Part shown: positions 20,754-29,299 of the stretch, in pieces
Layout of the letters: the number at the start of each line of letters is the position of its first letter
Numbering within the stretch: the first letter of the stretch is position 1
Assembly (NCBI RefSeq): GCF_008369935.1
Contig: NZ_VTUZ01000003.1
Coordinates: 186,001 to 250,000 of the forward strand
Origin: Paraburkholderia panacisoli
GTDB lineage: Bacteria > Pseudomonadota > Gammaproteobacteria > Burkholderiales > Burkholderiaceae
Length of the DNA stretch: 64,000 bases
Reading direction: 5' to 3'
Program-made: the position numbers and the translations under genes
Notes under the pieces: model-generated
Seen by the model: the letters and a program-made list of their open reading frames with translations, nothing else
What the model was told of the DNA's origin: nothing
Databases searched by the model: none

Positions 20754-20767
20754 TCGTCGATTGACGA
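20754..20767. promoter_or_regulatory. Near-palindrome TCGTCGATTGACGA, copy 1
   Basis: A 14-base element that overlaps a perfect 15-base palindrome, TCAATCG-T-CGATTGA (20750-20764). A second copy lies 143 bases downstream and differs at only two central positions. Paired near-palindromes upstream of a catabolic operon are typical of repressor or activator sites. No cognate regulator gene is adjacent. Confidence 0.4.
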
Positions 20768-20896
20768 TAACTATTTCTGTGATTGAACGGGCCAATCCAT
20801 CGGATCAAATAGGGTAAAAGCCCTATAAAACAGCATGCCGCTGCTCAGAATACTTTCAACATCCTTTGACTAAATTTTTGTTGCAAAATCGTTATG

Positions 20897-20910
20897 TCGT
20901 CAGTTGACGA
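20897..20910. promoter_or_regulatory. Palindrome TCGTCAGTTGACGA, copy 2
   Basis: Arms TCGTCA and TGACGA around GT form a perfect inverted repeat, nearly identical to the element at 20754-20767. It lies about 165 bases before coxM and about 60 bases before the ABC-ATPase remnant, so it is well placed as an operator for this operon. Confidence 0.4.
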
Positions 20911-20969
20911 TTTAGTTTATTGAAGATATCTTCCAATGCTTTGGGCAGTCGATGCTTTTTCGTGTTGGC

Positions 20970-21080
20970 AAGGAGCGTTCTTGCAAGGTCGGTGAGCGCG
21001 TGACCCTGTCGATCTACCGCCGCCGTCTGCACCTTTTCGATCAGGCGAGCGGCGTGAACCTGAAGGTGCAGAACGCATGA
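20970..21080 (+). pseudogene. C-terminal fragment of an ABC-transporter ATPase (TOBE region)
   Basis: Reading to the TGA at 21078-21080 gives KVGERVTLSIYRRRLHLFDQ then ASGVNLKVQNA. This matches the extreme C-terminus of sugar/polyamine-type ABC ATPases (MalK/UgpC/PotA style), where RVGERV...RLHLFD is the last strand of the TOBE domain. No Walker motifs or ABC signature precede it; a stop codon closes the frame near 20930. The TGA overlaps the start of the medium-subunit gene (ATGA), so the fragment still sits in operon register. It is best explained as the tail of a deleted transporter gene. The left boundary is approximate. Confidence 0.55.
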
Positions 21081-21952
21081 AACCTGCGGTATTTTCGTAT
21101 CACCGGCCTCACACGCTTGAAGAAGCGCTGTCGCTGCTCGCGCAGCACGGCTTCGACGCGAAAGTCATCGCGGGAGGGCAAAGCCTCGCGCCGATGATGA
21201 ACATGCGCTTTGCGCAGCCGGCACATCTGATCGACCTCAACGCATTGCCGCAACTCAGCGGCGTGACGCTTGCGGGTGAGGTGCTATCCATTGGCGCGAT
21301 GACGCGCCATCACGAGGTGGCCACCAGCGGCACGGTGCGCGCCGCTTGCCCGCTGCTCGCGGAAGCGGCCGCGACCATTGGACACTACGCGATTCGCCAG
21401 CGCGGCACGCTTGGGGGCAGCCTTGCGCATGCGGATCCTGCTGCGCAAATGCCGCTCATTGCCAGCACGCTGGGTGCGAGCATCGAGATTGCCGGACCGG
21501 AAGGCAGCCGTGAGGTGCCGTGCGCAGAGTTCCTGATTGCAGTAATGACGACCGATCTCGCCGCCGAAGAAATCATTCGAGCCGTGCATTTCCCGGTTGC
21601 ACGCCCGGGCGAGCGGCACGCATTCGAAATCTTTAGCAGGCGACACGGCGACTTCGCGATAGCGGCTTGCGCACTCACCGCCATGCTCCACGGCAACAGA
21701 TTCTCCAGCCTGCGCATCGGCCTCGGCGGCGTAGCGGACACCCCGCTCGTGCTGGACGAACTCGCAGCGGGTTTCGTGGGCGCTCCGGCCGATGCGCCGA
21801 CTCTTGCTGCAATCGCCGACGCGGTGGCTGGCGCTATCGATCCGTATGATCAGCCGGACATCAGCGCCGCTTACCGGCGCGATCTGGTCAAGGCGCTCAC
21901 GGCGCGAGCGTTGCAACGCGCGACGCAGTCGGCCAACACGACCTTCAATTGA
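21077..21952 (+). CDS. Molybdenum hydroxylase, FAD-binding medium subunit (CoxM-like)
   Basis: A 291-residue FAD subunit of a xanthine dehydrogenase-family enzyme. Two FAD-binding motifs are seen: AGGQSLAPMMNMR (about 32-44) and TIGHYAIRQRGTLGGSLAHAD (about 100-120). A CO-dehydrogenase-flavoprotein C-terminal domain follows (GLGGVADTPLVLDEL). It passes electrons from the FeS subunit to an acceptor. It is the first gene of a compact operon; its ATG overlaps the stop codon of the ABC-ATPase fragment. Substrate is not defined by this subunit. Confidence 0.92.
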   Translation: MKPAVFSYHRPHTLEEALSLLAQHGFDAKVIAGGQSLAPMMNMRFAQPAHLIDLNALPQLSGVTLAGEVLSIGAMTRHHEVATSGTVRAACPLLAEAAATIGHYAIRQRGTLGGSLAHADPAAQMPLIASTLGASIEIAGPEGSREVPCAEFLIAVMTTDLAAEEIIRAVHFPVARPGERHAFEIFSRRHGDFAIAACALTAMLHGNRFSSLRIGLGGVADTPLVLDELAAGFVGAPADAPTLAAIADAVAGAIDPYDQPDISAAYRRDLVKALTARALQRATQSANTTFN

Positions 21953-21955
21953 GTC

Positions 21956-22444
21956 ATGGAAAAGAACACGATTTATCTCAATGTGAACGGCACCCGTCAC
22001 GAAGTGCATTGCGAACCGCGCAAGCTCCTTTCCGATGTGCTTCGCGAAGACTGCCGTCTGACCGGCACGCACGTGGGCTGCGAGCACGGTGTATGTGGCG
22101 CATGCACTGTGCTGATCGACGGCCGTCCGGCGCGTTCGTGCCTCACGTACGCCGTTCAAATGGACGAAGTGCGGATCACCACGATCGAAGCTGTCGCGCA
22201 GGATGGCCGCCTCTCTCCGCTGCAGCAGGCGCTGCATGAGTGTCATGGCTTGCAGTGCGGCTTTTGCACGCCGGGCATCGTGATGACCTTCGAGGCTTAT
22301 CTGCGCGAGCACCCGAGCCCCTCCGAGGCCGAGGTGCGCGAGGCGCTTTCCGGCAACCTGTGCCGCTGCACCGGGTACCAGAACATCGTGCGGGCGATCC
22401 TGCGCGCGGCCGCGCGGATGCGCGGGGAGAGCGCCAATGTCTGA
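21956..22444 (+). CDS. Molybdenum hydroxylase, 2Fe-2S small subunit (CoxS-like)
   Basis: A 162-residue iron-sulfur subunit. The N-terminal plant-ferredoxin-like cluster ligands are in GCEHGVCGAC plus Cys62; the C-terminal helical cluster ligands are in QCGFCTPG and NLCRCTGY. It transfers electrons from the molybdenum centre to FAD. It starts three bases after the medium-subunit stop and overlaps the large-subunit start by eight bases, so the three subunits are translationally coupled. Confidence 0.94.
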   Translation: MEKNTIYLNVNGTRHEVHCEPRKLLSDVLREDCRLTGTHVGCEHGVCGACTVLIDGRPARSCLTYAVQMDEVRITTIEAVAQDGRLSPLQQALHECHGLQCGFCTPGIVMTFEAYLREHPSPSEAEVREALSGNLCRCTGYQNIVRAILRAAARMRGESANV

Positions 22445-24791
22445 GCAGACGTTTCGCTACCTGAACAAGGCGGTGCCGCGCACCGAAGACTATCGCCTGC
22501 TGACGGGCTATGGCCGGTATCTCGACGATATCGAAATCGCGGGCGCCCTCCACGTGTGTTTCGTGCGCTCGCCGCATGCGCATGCGCGGATCGTTTCAGT
22601 GGATACCGCGGCGGCTGCCGGCATGCCTGGTGTCGTGACCGTCGTCACCGGCCGGGAGCTGGCTCAGTGGACCACGCCGATGCGTGTCGCTGCGCCGGTC
22701 GAGGGCTTGTTGCCGGTCGAGTTCGCGACGATGCCGACCGACATCGTGCGCTTTCAGGGCGATCTTGTCGCATGTGTGGTTGCGACCGACCGGTACCTCG
22801 CGGAAGACGCGGCGGAGCAGGTCATGGTCGAGTTCGAGCCGTTACCTGTGGTGACCGATATGTGGCAGGCACTCGAAGCCGATGCCGCGCAAGTCGACCC
22901 AGGGGTGCCCGGCAACCTTGTGTCGTACCAGACCTACTCGAACGGCGACCCGCAGGGCGTGGCCCAGCGAGCCTACCGCGTGGTCGAAACGACCTTTCAG
23001 CAGCAGCGGCAGACCCATGTGCCCATCGAAACGCGCGGATGCGCCGCAGTCTGGGACGCCGGGCGCGACCACCTGACATTCCACATCGGAACCCAGGTGC
23101 CGCATCCTTTGCGCACTCAGCTCGCGCAACGGCTCAGACTCAGCGAGTCGCAGGTGACGGTGATTTCGCCTGACGTCGGCGGTTCGTTCGGTCAGAAGAT
23201 CGCCTTGTACCGCGAAGAGCTGACCGTTGCTGCACTCGCGCGTCATCTGAAGCGGCCGGTGCGCTGGCGCGAAGACCGTCTCGAGAATCTGACCGCAGCG
23301 GCCAATTCCCGTGAAGACTTCTGCCGCACGCGCGCCTCGGTGGATGAGCACGGCACGCTGCTCGCGCTCGATCTGGAGATCCGCGAAGACTTCGGCGCGT
23401 ATTGCTTCTTTCCGGCGAACTACCTCGCGCGGGTGGTCGCGATGGTGTTGAGTGGACCGTACCGGCTGCAGCATTACGCGTTCGACGTGAAGGTCGTGCT
23501 CAGTCACAAGTGTGGCAACGCACCCATGCGCGCGCCGATGTCCATCACCAGCTGGGTCATGGATGGCACGCTGGAAGCGATTGCGCGCGAGCTGAAGCTG
23601 GACCCGGTCGACGTGCGCCGCCGCAACCTGTTGACGCCGGAGGAACTGCCGTACCGCACGGCCACCGGCGAATTGCTGGCCGACATTACGCCGTCGCAGA
23701 CTTTTGAAGCAGTGCTGGCGGCCTTCGACTACGACGCTTTTCGCGCGCGCCAGCAGGCGGCGCGGGCAGCCGGCCGCTATCTCGGGCTGGGCATGTGCAA
23801 CGTGGTCGAGCCGACGACGTACGGTTCGCGCTTCTATAAATCGGCCGGCATTCCGGGCTCGGGACACGAGGCGAGCTGGATCCGCATCGAGCCGAGTGGT
23901 GTCGTGAACGCGTCGGTGGGTCTCGGCCCCAGCGGCCAGGGCTATGAAAGCGCAATGGCCAATGCGGTGGCCGAAGGCCTGGGTGTGGATCCGTCGAGCG
24001 TGCGTATTCATCTGGGCCACACCGATATCGCGCCATACGGGATGGGCAGCCGCGGCGCCCGCAGCGGCACGGCGGGCGGCGGCGCGCTTTATTTGTGCGC
24101 GCTCGATGCGCGCCGCAAGGTGCTCGCCATTGCCGCCGGTTTTCTCGACCTGCCCGATGGCGACGCCCTTCGCCTTGTCGACGCGCGCGTCGAGTGCCGC
24201 AGCGGCGACGCGTGGGTCGACACGGGTCTGACGCTCGCTGACGTGGCGCGGCGTGCCTACATGGATCCTACTTCGCTGCCGCAGGGCCTCACGCCTGGCC
24301 TCGAGTTTCACCTGACCTACGATCCGCCGCCGATGACCTACTCGAATTCGACGCACGGGTGCGAGATCGAACTGGACGTGGCCACCGGTGCGATCCATTT
24401 TGCGCGCTACGTGATCGCCGAAGACTGCGGCACGCTGCTCAATCCCACCGTGGTGACAGGGCAGCAACACGGCGCAGTGGCAATGGGACTGTCCGGCGCG
24501 TTGTTCGAGCACACGCGCTATGACGAAACGGGGCAGAACGTAACCGGCTCGTTGGCCGACTACCTGATCGCCACTTCGACCGAATTACCCAATTTCGAGA
24601 TCATCCCGTTGCATACGCCTAGCCGCGCAACGGCGGCTGGCATCAAGGGGATGGCCGAAGGCGGCGTGATGGGCGCGCTCGGCGCCTTGACCAACGCCGT
24701 GAACGACGCGCTAGCGCCATTCGGCGTGGTGGCGGACCGTCACCCTTTGACTCCCATGCTGTTGCGCGACCTGCTGCGCGACAAACTCTGA
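22437..24791 (+). CDS. Molybdenum hydroxylase, large molybdopterin-binding subunit (CoxL-like)
   Basis: A 784-residue catalytic subunit with the aldehyde oxidase/xanthine dehydrogenase a/b hammerhead (about 15-125) and molybdopterin-binding domains. PDVGGSFGQKIALYREE and the C-terminal GMAEGGVMGALGALTNAVND carry the expected pterin-contact region and the catalytic Glu. The loop that in form I CO dehydrogenase reads AYRCSFR is KCGNAPMRAPMSI here, so this is not a CO dehydrogenase. It should hydroxylate a carbon next to a heteroatom or an aldehyde; the real substrate is unknown. Family members are cytoplasmic heterotrimers and need CoxG/CoxDEF-like maturation; a CoxG gene lies downstream. Confidence 0.92.
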   Translation: MSEQTFRYLNKAVPRTEDYRLLTGYGRYLDDIEIAGALHVCFVRSPHAHARIVSVDTAAAAGMPGVVTVVTGRELAQWTTPMRVAAPVEGLLPVEFATMPTDIVRFQGDLVACVVATDRYLAEDAAEQVMVEFEPLPVVTDMWQALEADAAQVDPGVPGNLVSYQTYSNGDPQGVAQRAYRVVETTFQQQRQTHVPIETRGCAAVWDAGRDHLTFHIGTQVPHPLRTQLAQRLRLSESQVTVISPDVGGSFGQKIALYREELTVAALARHLKRPVRWREDRLENLTAAANSREDFCRTRASVDEHGTLLALDLEIREDFGAYCFFPANYLARVVAMVLSGPYRLQHYAFDVKVVLSHKCGNAPMRAPMSITSWVMDGTLEAIARELKLDPVDVRRRNLLTPEELPYRTATGELLADITPSQTFEAVLAAFDYDAFRARQQAARAAGRYLGLGMCNVVEPTTYGSRFYKSAGIPGSGHEASWIRIEPSGVVNASVGLGPSGQGYESAMANAVAEGLGVDPSSVRIHLGHTDIAPYGMGSRGARSGTAGGGALYLCALDARRKVLAIAAGFLDLPDGDALRLVDARVECRSGDAWVDTGLTLADVARRAYMDPTSLPQGLTPGLEFHLTYDPPPMTYSNSTHGCEIELDVATGAIHFARYVIAEDCGTLLNPTVVTGQQHGAVAMGLSGALFEHTRYDETGQNVTGSLADYLIATSTELPNFEIIPLHTPSRATAAGIKGMAEGGVMGALGALTNAVNDALAPFGVVADRHPLTPMLLRDLLRDKL

Positions 24792-24806
24792 CCGGATCAA
24801 GCAATC

Positions 24807-25688
24807 ATGAATCAATCTGCAAGCAAACCCGCTGTCGGCTTTATCGGCCTCGGCATCATGGGCGTCTCGATGGCGGCGCGGCTCGCCGCAGCGGGCTATC
24901 CGTTGCACGTCTATAACCGTACGCGTGCGAAGGCCGAGCCGCTGATCGAAGCGGGCGCATCATGGCACGCCACGCCGAAGGCGCTCGCTGAAGCATCCGA
25001 CGTGATCATCACGATCGTCGGCATGCCGGACGACGTGCGTGCACTGTACCTCGGCGACGACGGTCTGATCGTGAACGCGCGGCGCGATGCCGTGCTGATC
25101 GACATGACCACTTCGAGCCCGCAACTGGCCGAAGAGCTGGCCGCGCACGCCGCGGCTCACGGCGTGCACATGCTGGACGCGCCGGTTTCGGGCGGCGATG
25201 TCGGCGCCCGCGAAGGACGGCTGTCCATCATGGTGGGCGGCGCGGCCGACGCGCTCGCGCGCGTCGAGCCGATGCTGCGCTGCCTCGGCGCGAACATCGT
25301 GCTGCAAGGCGGACCGGGCGCGGGCCAGCACACCAAGTTGTGCAATCAGATCGTGATCGCATCGACGATGCTGGGTGTGTGCGAAGGCCTGGCGTATGCG
25401 CACAGCGCCGGACTCGATCCGCAGACCGTATTGAGCGCGATCGGCGGCGGCGCGGCTGGCGGCTTCCAGTTGAACAACCTGGGGCCGCGCATCGCGAAGG
25501 GCGATTTCGCGCCTGGCTTCTTTATCGAGCATTTCATCAAGGACATGCGGATTGCGCACGAGGAAGCCGCTCACATGGGACGTGAGTTGCCGGGTCTGGA
25601 TCTGGTGCGCAGTCTTTATCAGAAGCTCGCCGAGCAAGGCTTTACGCGTAACGGCACCCAGGCGCTCTTCAAGCTCTACGAGCGTTGA
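24807..25688 (+). CDS. 3-hydroxyisobutyrate dehydrogenase-family reductase
   Basis: A 293-residue NAD(P)-dependent beta-hydroxyacid dehydrogenase, GarR/tartronate-semialdehyde-reductase-like. The Rossmann motif is GFIGLGIMG (about 10-18), the substrate motif DAPVSGGDVGAREG (about 118-131), and the catalytic Lys lies in GAGQHTKLCNQI (about 173). It lies 15 bases after the large hydroxylase subunit, in the same operon, so it probably acts on a hydroxyacid or semialdehyde later in the pathway. A paralogue of the same superfamily is at 34656. Confidence 0.9.
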   Translation: MNQSASKPAVGFIGLGIMGVSMAARLAAAGYPLHVYNRTRAKAEPLIEAGASWHATPKALAEASDVIITIVGMPDDVRALYLGDDGLIVNARRDAVLIDMTTSSPQLAEELAAHAAAHGVHMLDAPVSGGDVGAREGRLSIMVGGAADALARVEPMLRCLGANIVLQGGPGAGQHTKLCNQIVIASTMLGVCEGLAYAHSAGLDPQTVLSAIGGGAAGGFQLNNLGPRIAKGDFAPGFFIEHFIKDMRIAHEEAAHMGRELPGLDLVRSLYQKLAEQGFTRNGTQALFKLYER

Positions 25689-25697
25689 GGAGCGGCG

Positions 25698-26363
25698 ATG
25701 AAGCTAGCTGATCAATGCATTCTCCCCGCGCGACCCGAGACCGTGTGGCGTGCGCTGAACGATCCTGCCGTGCTCGAAGCGTGTCTGCCCGGCTGCAAAT
25801 CGCTCGCGATGCTGGACGAGCGGCATTTCGAATCGACGGTGCAGATTCGCGTCGGTCCGGTGGCGGCGACTTTCAAAAGCAATGTGGAGCTATCGGATCT
25901 CGATCCACCCAGGGCTTACACGATTGTCGGCACGGGCAATGCGGGCGCAGTTGGCTTCGCGAAGGTCACCGCGCGCGTGCAACTCGAACCGCAAGGTAAG
26001 ACGACCGTGCTCGCATACGACGCGGATGTCGAAATCGGCGGCAAGCTGATGAGCGTGGGGTCCCGCCTGATTCAGTCCGCGGCGGGAAAGAATCTCGACG
26101 CCTTCTTCGGCGCGCTGAAGGCGCACATCGAAAAGGAGGCGGCGCCCGCGAACTCTATGCAAGACATCGCGCCGGCGCCGCAAACACGGCTGGACAACGC
26201 GCCACTGACCGGCGGCATGCAACATCAGCCGCACGGCGCGACGAGGCCGTCCAGCGTCACGGCCAAACCCGGCCCGACACCCGATCTACGGGTCTGGCTG
26301 GTCGGTGCAGGTTCAGGTCTGTTCGGTTTGCTGGTTGGATTTTTGATTGGGCACGCGGCCTGA
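25698..26363 (+). CDS. coxG: CoxG-like SRPBCC protein with C-terminal membrane anchor
   Basis: A 221-residue protein. The N-terminal START/Bet v1-like SRPBCC domain (about 1-150: VWRALNDPAVLEACLPGCK, VELSDLDPPRAYTIVG, YDADVEIGGKLMSVGSRLI) is that of CO dehydrogenase subunit G. A Pro/Thr-rich linker is followed by one hydrophobic helix (WLVGAGSGLFGLLVGFLIGH). In carboxydotrophs CoxG is needed for membrane attachment of the enzyme. It begins 9 bases after the reductase with a good GAGGAG site. It implies that this hydroxylase is also anchored to the inner membrane. Confidence 0.9.
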   Translation: MKLADQCILPARPETVWRALNDPAVLEACLPGCKSLAMLDERHFESTVQIRVGPVAATFKSNVELSDLDPPRAYTIVGTGNAGAVGFAKVTARVQLEPQGKTTVLAYDADVEIGGKLMSVGSRLIQSAAGKNLDAFFGALKAHIEKEAAPANSMQDIAPAPQTRLDNAPLTGGMQHQPHGATRPSSVTAKPGPTPDLRVWLVGAGSGLFGLLVGFLIGHAA

Positions 26364-26577
26364 CGGTACGCGTCGCGATGGTGGTGCCCGTGAGTGTGCA
26401 GACCGGGCACCGTTTTGAAAGTTAAGGAGGCTCGACGCTGCGATGCGTGAGCGCGCTGCGTGTGGGCAGACGGCACACCTTCCAACTTGCGGTGGAGTAC
26501 AGATCTGCCGGGCCGCGTAACTGTGTGCCTGGAGGGCGTCGTTTTTGTGAGCGTTTGAATTGGGACAGGAGGCAATC

Positions 26578-26889
26578 ATGCTGGTGGAAATGCGTACGTA
26601 CCAGATTACGGCAGGGAAGGTGGGCGAGTTTCTGCAAATTTACGAGCGCGAGGGGCTCGAGATCATCAGTCAGTACGCACGGCTCAAGGGCTGCTGGACT
26701 AAAGACTCGGGTACGTTGAATTCGGTCGTGTTCTGCTGGGGCTATGACGACTACGCGCATCGCGCCGCGCAGCGCGCGAAGCTCGCCGCCGATCCGCATT
26801 GGCAAGCTTTCACGCCTCGCATCCTGCCGTACCTGGTGCATCAGGAATCAGTGTTCCTTGCACCCGTGCCGTTTTGCCCGGCTGACTGA
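26578..26889 (+). CDS. NIPSNAP-family protein
   Basis: A 103-residue alpha+beta dimeric-barrel-type protein of the NIPSNAP family (MLVEMRTYQITAGKVGEFLQ, VFCWGYDDYAHRAAQRAKLA), whose bacterial members are uncharacterised but often sit in catabolic operons. I chose the ATG at 26578 because AGGAGGCAATC precedes it. It follows CoxG by about 210 bases and precedes the amidohydrolase by 81, probably in the same transcript. A role as a small decyclase or binding protein is only a guess. Confidence 0.85.
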   Translation: MLVEMRTYQITAGKVGEFLQIYEREGLEIISQYARLKGCWTKDSGTLNSVVFCWGYDDYAHRAAQRAKLAADPHWQAFTPRILPYLVHQESVFLAPVPFCPAD

Positions 26890-26970
26890 TGCAGCAGAAG
26901 TGGTGAATTTTTCTGACTGCCGGACGTGCAACGTCGCTTGTCGCGCCGCAGTCTGCTTATGAGGTAATCA

Positions 26971-28128
26971 ATGATTGAAGCTGAATTGCTCGACAACATG
27001 GTGACGTGGCGTCGTGCGCTGCATGCGCATCCCGAGACCGCGTTCGAAGAAGTCTCGACGGCGCGGCTGGTGGCATCGGTACTGCGAGAGTACGGTTTTG
27101 AAGTGACCGAGGGAGTCGGCAAAACCGGTGTGGTCGGAACGCTGCGAAGGGGGAGTGGTCCTGCGCTCGGATTGCGTGCGGATATGGATGCGCTGCCGAT
27201 GGTGGAGTACAACGAATTCGAGCACCGTTCGCAACAGCGCGGAAAAATGCACGCGTGCGGTCACGACGGCCACACCGCGATGCTGCTGGGCGCCGCCGCT
27301 TCGCTAAGCCGCGATACCAGTTGGCACGGCACGGTGCACGTGATTTTCCAGCCGGCCGAAGAGGTGGCGGGCGGCGGCCGCGTCATGGTCGAAGACGGAC
27401 TCTTCGAGCGTTTCCCGTGTGACGCGGTATTCGGGCTACACAACTGGCCCGGCTTGCCGCTCGGCCATTTCGCGATCAACCGTGGTCCGATGATGGCGTC
27501 GTTCGATACCTTCGAAATTCTGGTGGACGGCAAAGGCTCGCATGCCGCGATGCCGGAAGAGGGGATCGATGCGCTGGTCTGCGCGAGCCATGTCGTGATT
27601 GCGCTGCAGACTATCGTGAGCCGGCGCGTCTCGCCGAAGGAAGCATGCGTGGTGAGCGTCACGCAGATTCATGGCGGCGAGGCCTGGAATGTGTTGCCCG
27701 ATCGCGCCGTGATTCGCGGCACCGTACGCTGCTTCGATGCCGGCGTGCAGGAACTCGTACGGAGCTTGCTGGACGAAATCGGCACACTGACCGCGCAGGC
27801 GCATGGCGCGAAAGCGACGCTGTCTTACCGCTACGGCTATCCGGCAACGATCAATGCGCACGCGGAAGCCGACGTCGCGCTCGAGGCGGCGCGCGCGACG
27901 GTCGGCGCGACGAAAGTGACGTTGGGCTGTAAGCCGTCGATGGCCTCGGAAGACTTCGCGTTCATGGCGCAGGCGAGGCCGGGTGCGTATGTCTGGATGG
28001 GCGTCGACGGGCCCAAGCCCGGCGCTCCGCTTCACAACCCGCACTACGACTTCAACGACGATGCATTGGCTACCGGTGCGTCGTATTGGGTGAACGTCGT
28101 GAAGGCGTTCGGCGCTGCGCGTGGGTGA
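26971..28128 (+). CDS. M20-family amidohydrolase
   Basis: A 385-residue metal-dependent amidohydrolase of the M20D type (hippurate hydrolase/N-acyl-amino-acid hydrolase). Metal and catalytic motifs are HACGHDGHTAMLLGAA (about 90), FQPAEEVAGGG (about 127-137) and MASEDFAFMAQARPGAY near the C-terminus. A dimerisation domain lies in the middle. GAGG precedes the ATG. As the last gene of the molybdenum hydroxylase cluster it suggests the substrate contains an amide or cyclic N-C bond opened after hydroxylation. The exact substrate cannot be told from sequence. Confidence 0.9.
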   Translation: MIEAELLDNMVTWRRALHAHPETAFEEVSTARLVASVLREYGFEVTEGVGKTGVVGTLRRGSGPALGLRADMDALPMVEYNEFEHRSQQRGKMHACGHDGHTAMLLGAAASLSRDTSWHGTVHVIFQPAEEVAGGGRVMVEDGLFERFPCDAVFGLHNWPGLPLGHFAINRGPMMASFDTFEILVDGKGSHAAMPEEGIDALVCASHVVIALQTIVSRRVSPKEACVVSVTQIHGGEAWNVLPDRAVIRGTVRCFDAGVQELVRSLLDEIGTLTAQAHGAKATLSYRYGYPATINAHAEADVALEAARATVGATKVTLGCKPSMASEDFAFMAQARPGAYVWMGVDGPKPGAPLHNPHYDFNDDALATGASYWVNVVKAFGAARG

Positions 28129-28198
28129 AGCGTCGCGGCTGTCCTGTGCGACTGCGTGGCCTGTGAGGGCCGCGCGGCGCCGACGCCTCAAGACACGA

Positions 28199-28996
28199 TC
28201 ACGGTCCGGGCGTCAGGGGCTGGCGCGCCTGCTGCGGCGCGCTTTCGATCGTCACTTCGCTGTGCAGCAGGAACGTTGTCAATTCCGGCGCGCCCGGTTG
28301 CGCATCGGTCACCAGGGTCCAGTCGCGCTCGAGTGGTGTCCAGTGCTGCTGGCTCGCGCGATCCAGTTTGTGCGATGTCACCAGCACGAAGACGTTGGCC
28401 GCCTGCCTGATGATGCATTCCTTCAGATAGGCCTGCTCGGCGGTCGCCTCGCAGAGCCCGCGGCCGGCGACTACACCATCCGCGCCAAGAAAGGCCTTGT
28501 CGACAGACAGGCGGTTCAACGCAATCTGCGCGAGCGGCCCGAGCGTGCTCATGCTCGAGGGCCGCAGGTCGCCGCCGATCAGCGTGACTGGCACGTCGCT
28601 CGATGCGAGCAGGCCGATTGCCAGCAGGTTGTTGGTGACCACCCGAATCTCGCGGCGTCCGGCCAACAGCCGGGCCATGGCAGCGGTGGTGGTGCCGCCG
28701 TCGAGAAAGATGGTGTCGCCGTCCTGAACGTGGCTCACCGCCGCCTGCGCGATCGCATCCTTTTGCTCGCGGAAGCTTTCGCGCCGCAGATCGAGCGACT
28801 CTTCGGGTTCGTGAATCCCGACCGAGGCGGCCGCTCCCCCATACGTGCGCACGATCAGCCGTTCGTCGGCGAGCGCGCGCAGGTCGCGCCGCACGGTTGC
28901 TTCGGACATGCCGAAATGCTCGCACAGGGCGCCTACGTCGTTCATGCCGGACAGGACGGCCTTCAGCATTGCCTCGCGGCGGTTCGTAACTTTCAT
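28199..28996 (-). CDS. DeoR-family transcriptional regulator
   Basis: A 265-residue repressor-type regulator with an N-terminal winged HTH (about 1-60: RREAMLKAVLS, CEHFGMSEATVRRDLRALAD) and a sugar-isomerase-like effector domain (about 75-245: DGDTIFLDGGTTTAAMARLL, VVTNNLLAIGLLA, DKAFLGADGV). I chose the ATG at 28996 because the HTH begins directly after it; longer readings give no sensible sequence. It diverges from the KdgT-type permease operon, and the shared region holds two inverted repeats (29156-29172 and 29300-29320). A phosphorylated acid sugar is the expected effector, by analogy with the family. Confidence 0.92.
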   Translation of the reverse strand: MKVTNRREAMLKAVLSGMNDVGALCEHFGMSEATVRRDLRALADERLIVRTYGGAAASVGIHEPEESLDLRRESFREQKDAIAQAAVSHVQDGDTIFLDGGTTTAAMARLLAGRREIRVVTNNLLAIGLLASSDVPVTLIGGDLRPSSMSTLGPLAQIALNRLSVDKAFLGADGVVAGRGLCEATAEQAYLKECIIRQAANVFVLVTSHKLDRASQQHWTPLERDWTLVTDAQPGAPELTTFLLHSEVTIESAPQQARQPLTPGP

Positions 28997-29155
28997 GGTG
29001 ACAGAGGGTAGTGGGTCGTCCGAATGGTGCGCGCAAGAGGCGGGAAAGGCGCCAACGGGCGTAAGTGTAATCAAACCAGTTGCCGGGGCAACGCCGCAGG
29101 CAGGGCGCGCCGCGTCCGCGGGGTCGTCACGGTATGCAAGCGCCTTTAGCATATT

Positions 29156-29172
29156 TTGATCGATTCGATCAA
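29156..29172. promoter_or_regulatory. Palindrome TTGATCGA-T-TCGATCAA, candidate DeoR operator
   Basis: A perfect 8+8 inverted repeat around one base in the divergent promoter region between the DeoR gene and the permease operon. The half-site TTCGATCA also occurs in the repeat at 29300-29320, as expected for two operators of one regulator. Confidence 0.5.
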
Positions 29173-29299
29173 TTTTGGCTGGCGTCCCGCGTGAAACGGC
29201 GTGTTTGCGGCAAATTTGCCAATTCTGCGACTTCTCGATGATTGAATTGCGCATCGCCCCTTCGTCACGTACACTTCGAATGACCGAATAGATCAACTA

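Larger units (their letters stand above)
20355..20969. other. 600-base intergenic region, partly AT-rich
   Basis: The first 400 bases hold no credible gene. From about 20750 the DNA becomes AT-rich relative to its surroundings and contains two copies of a 14-base near-palindrome, listed separately, ahead of the molybdenum hydroxylase operon. Promoter sequences for that operon are expected here. Confidence 0.4.

Noticed and set aside
22842..24512. Minus-strand open frame of about 550 codons
   Set aside because: It is antisense to the molybdopterin subunit gene and is a composition artefact of high-GC third positions.
22437..24791. CO dehydrogenase large subunit (CoxL, carboxydotrophy)
   Set aside because: The CO-specific active-site loop AYRCSFR is absent, so only membership of the wider hydroxylase family is supported despite the presence of CoxG.
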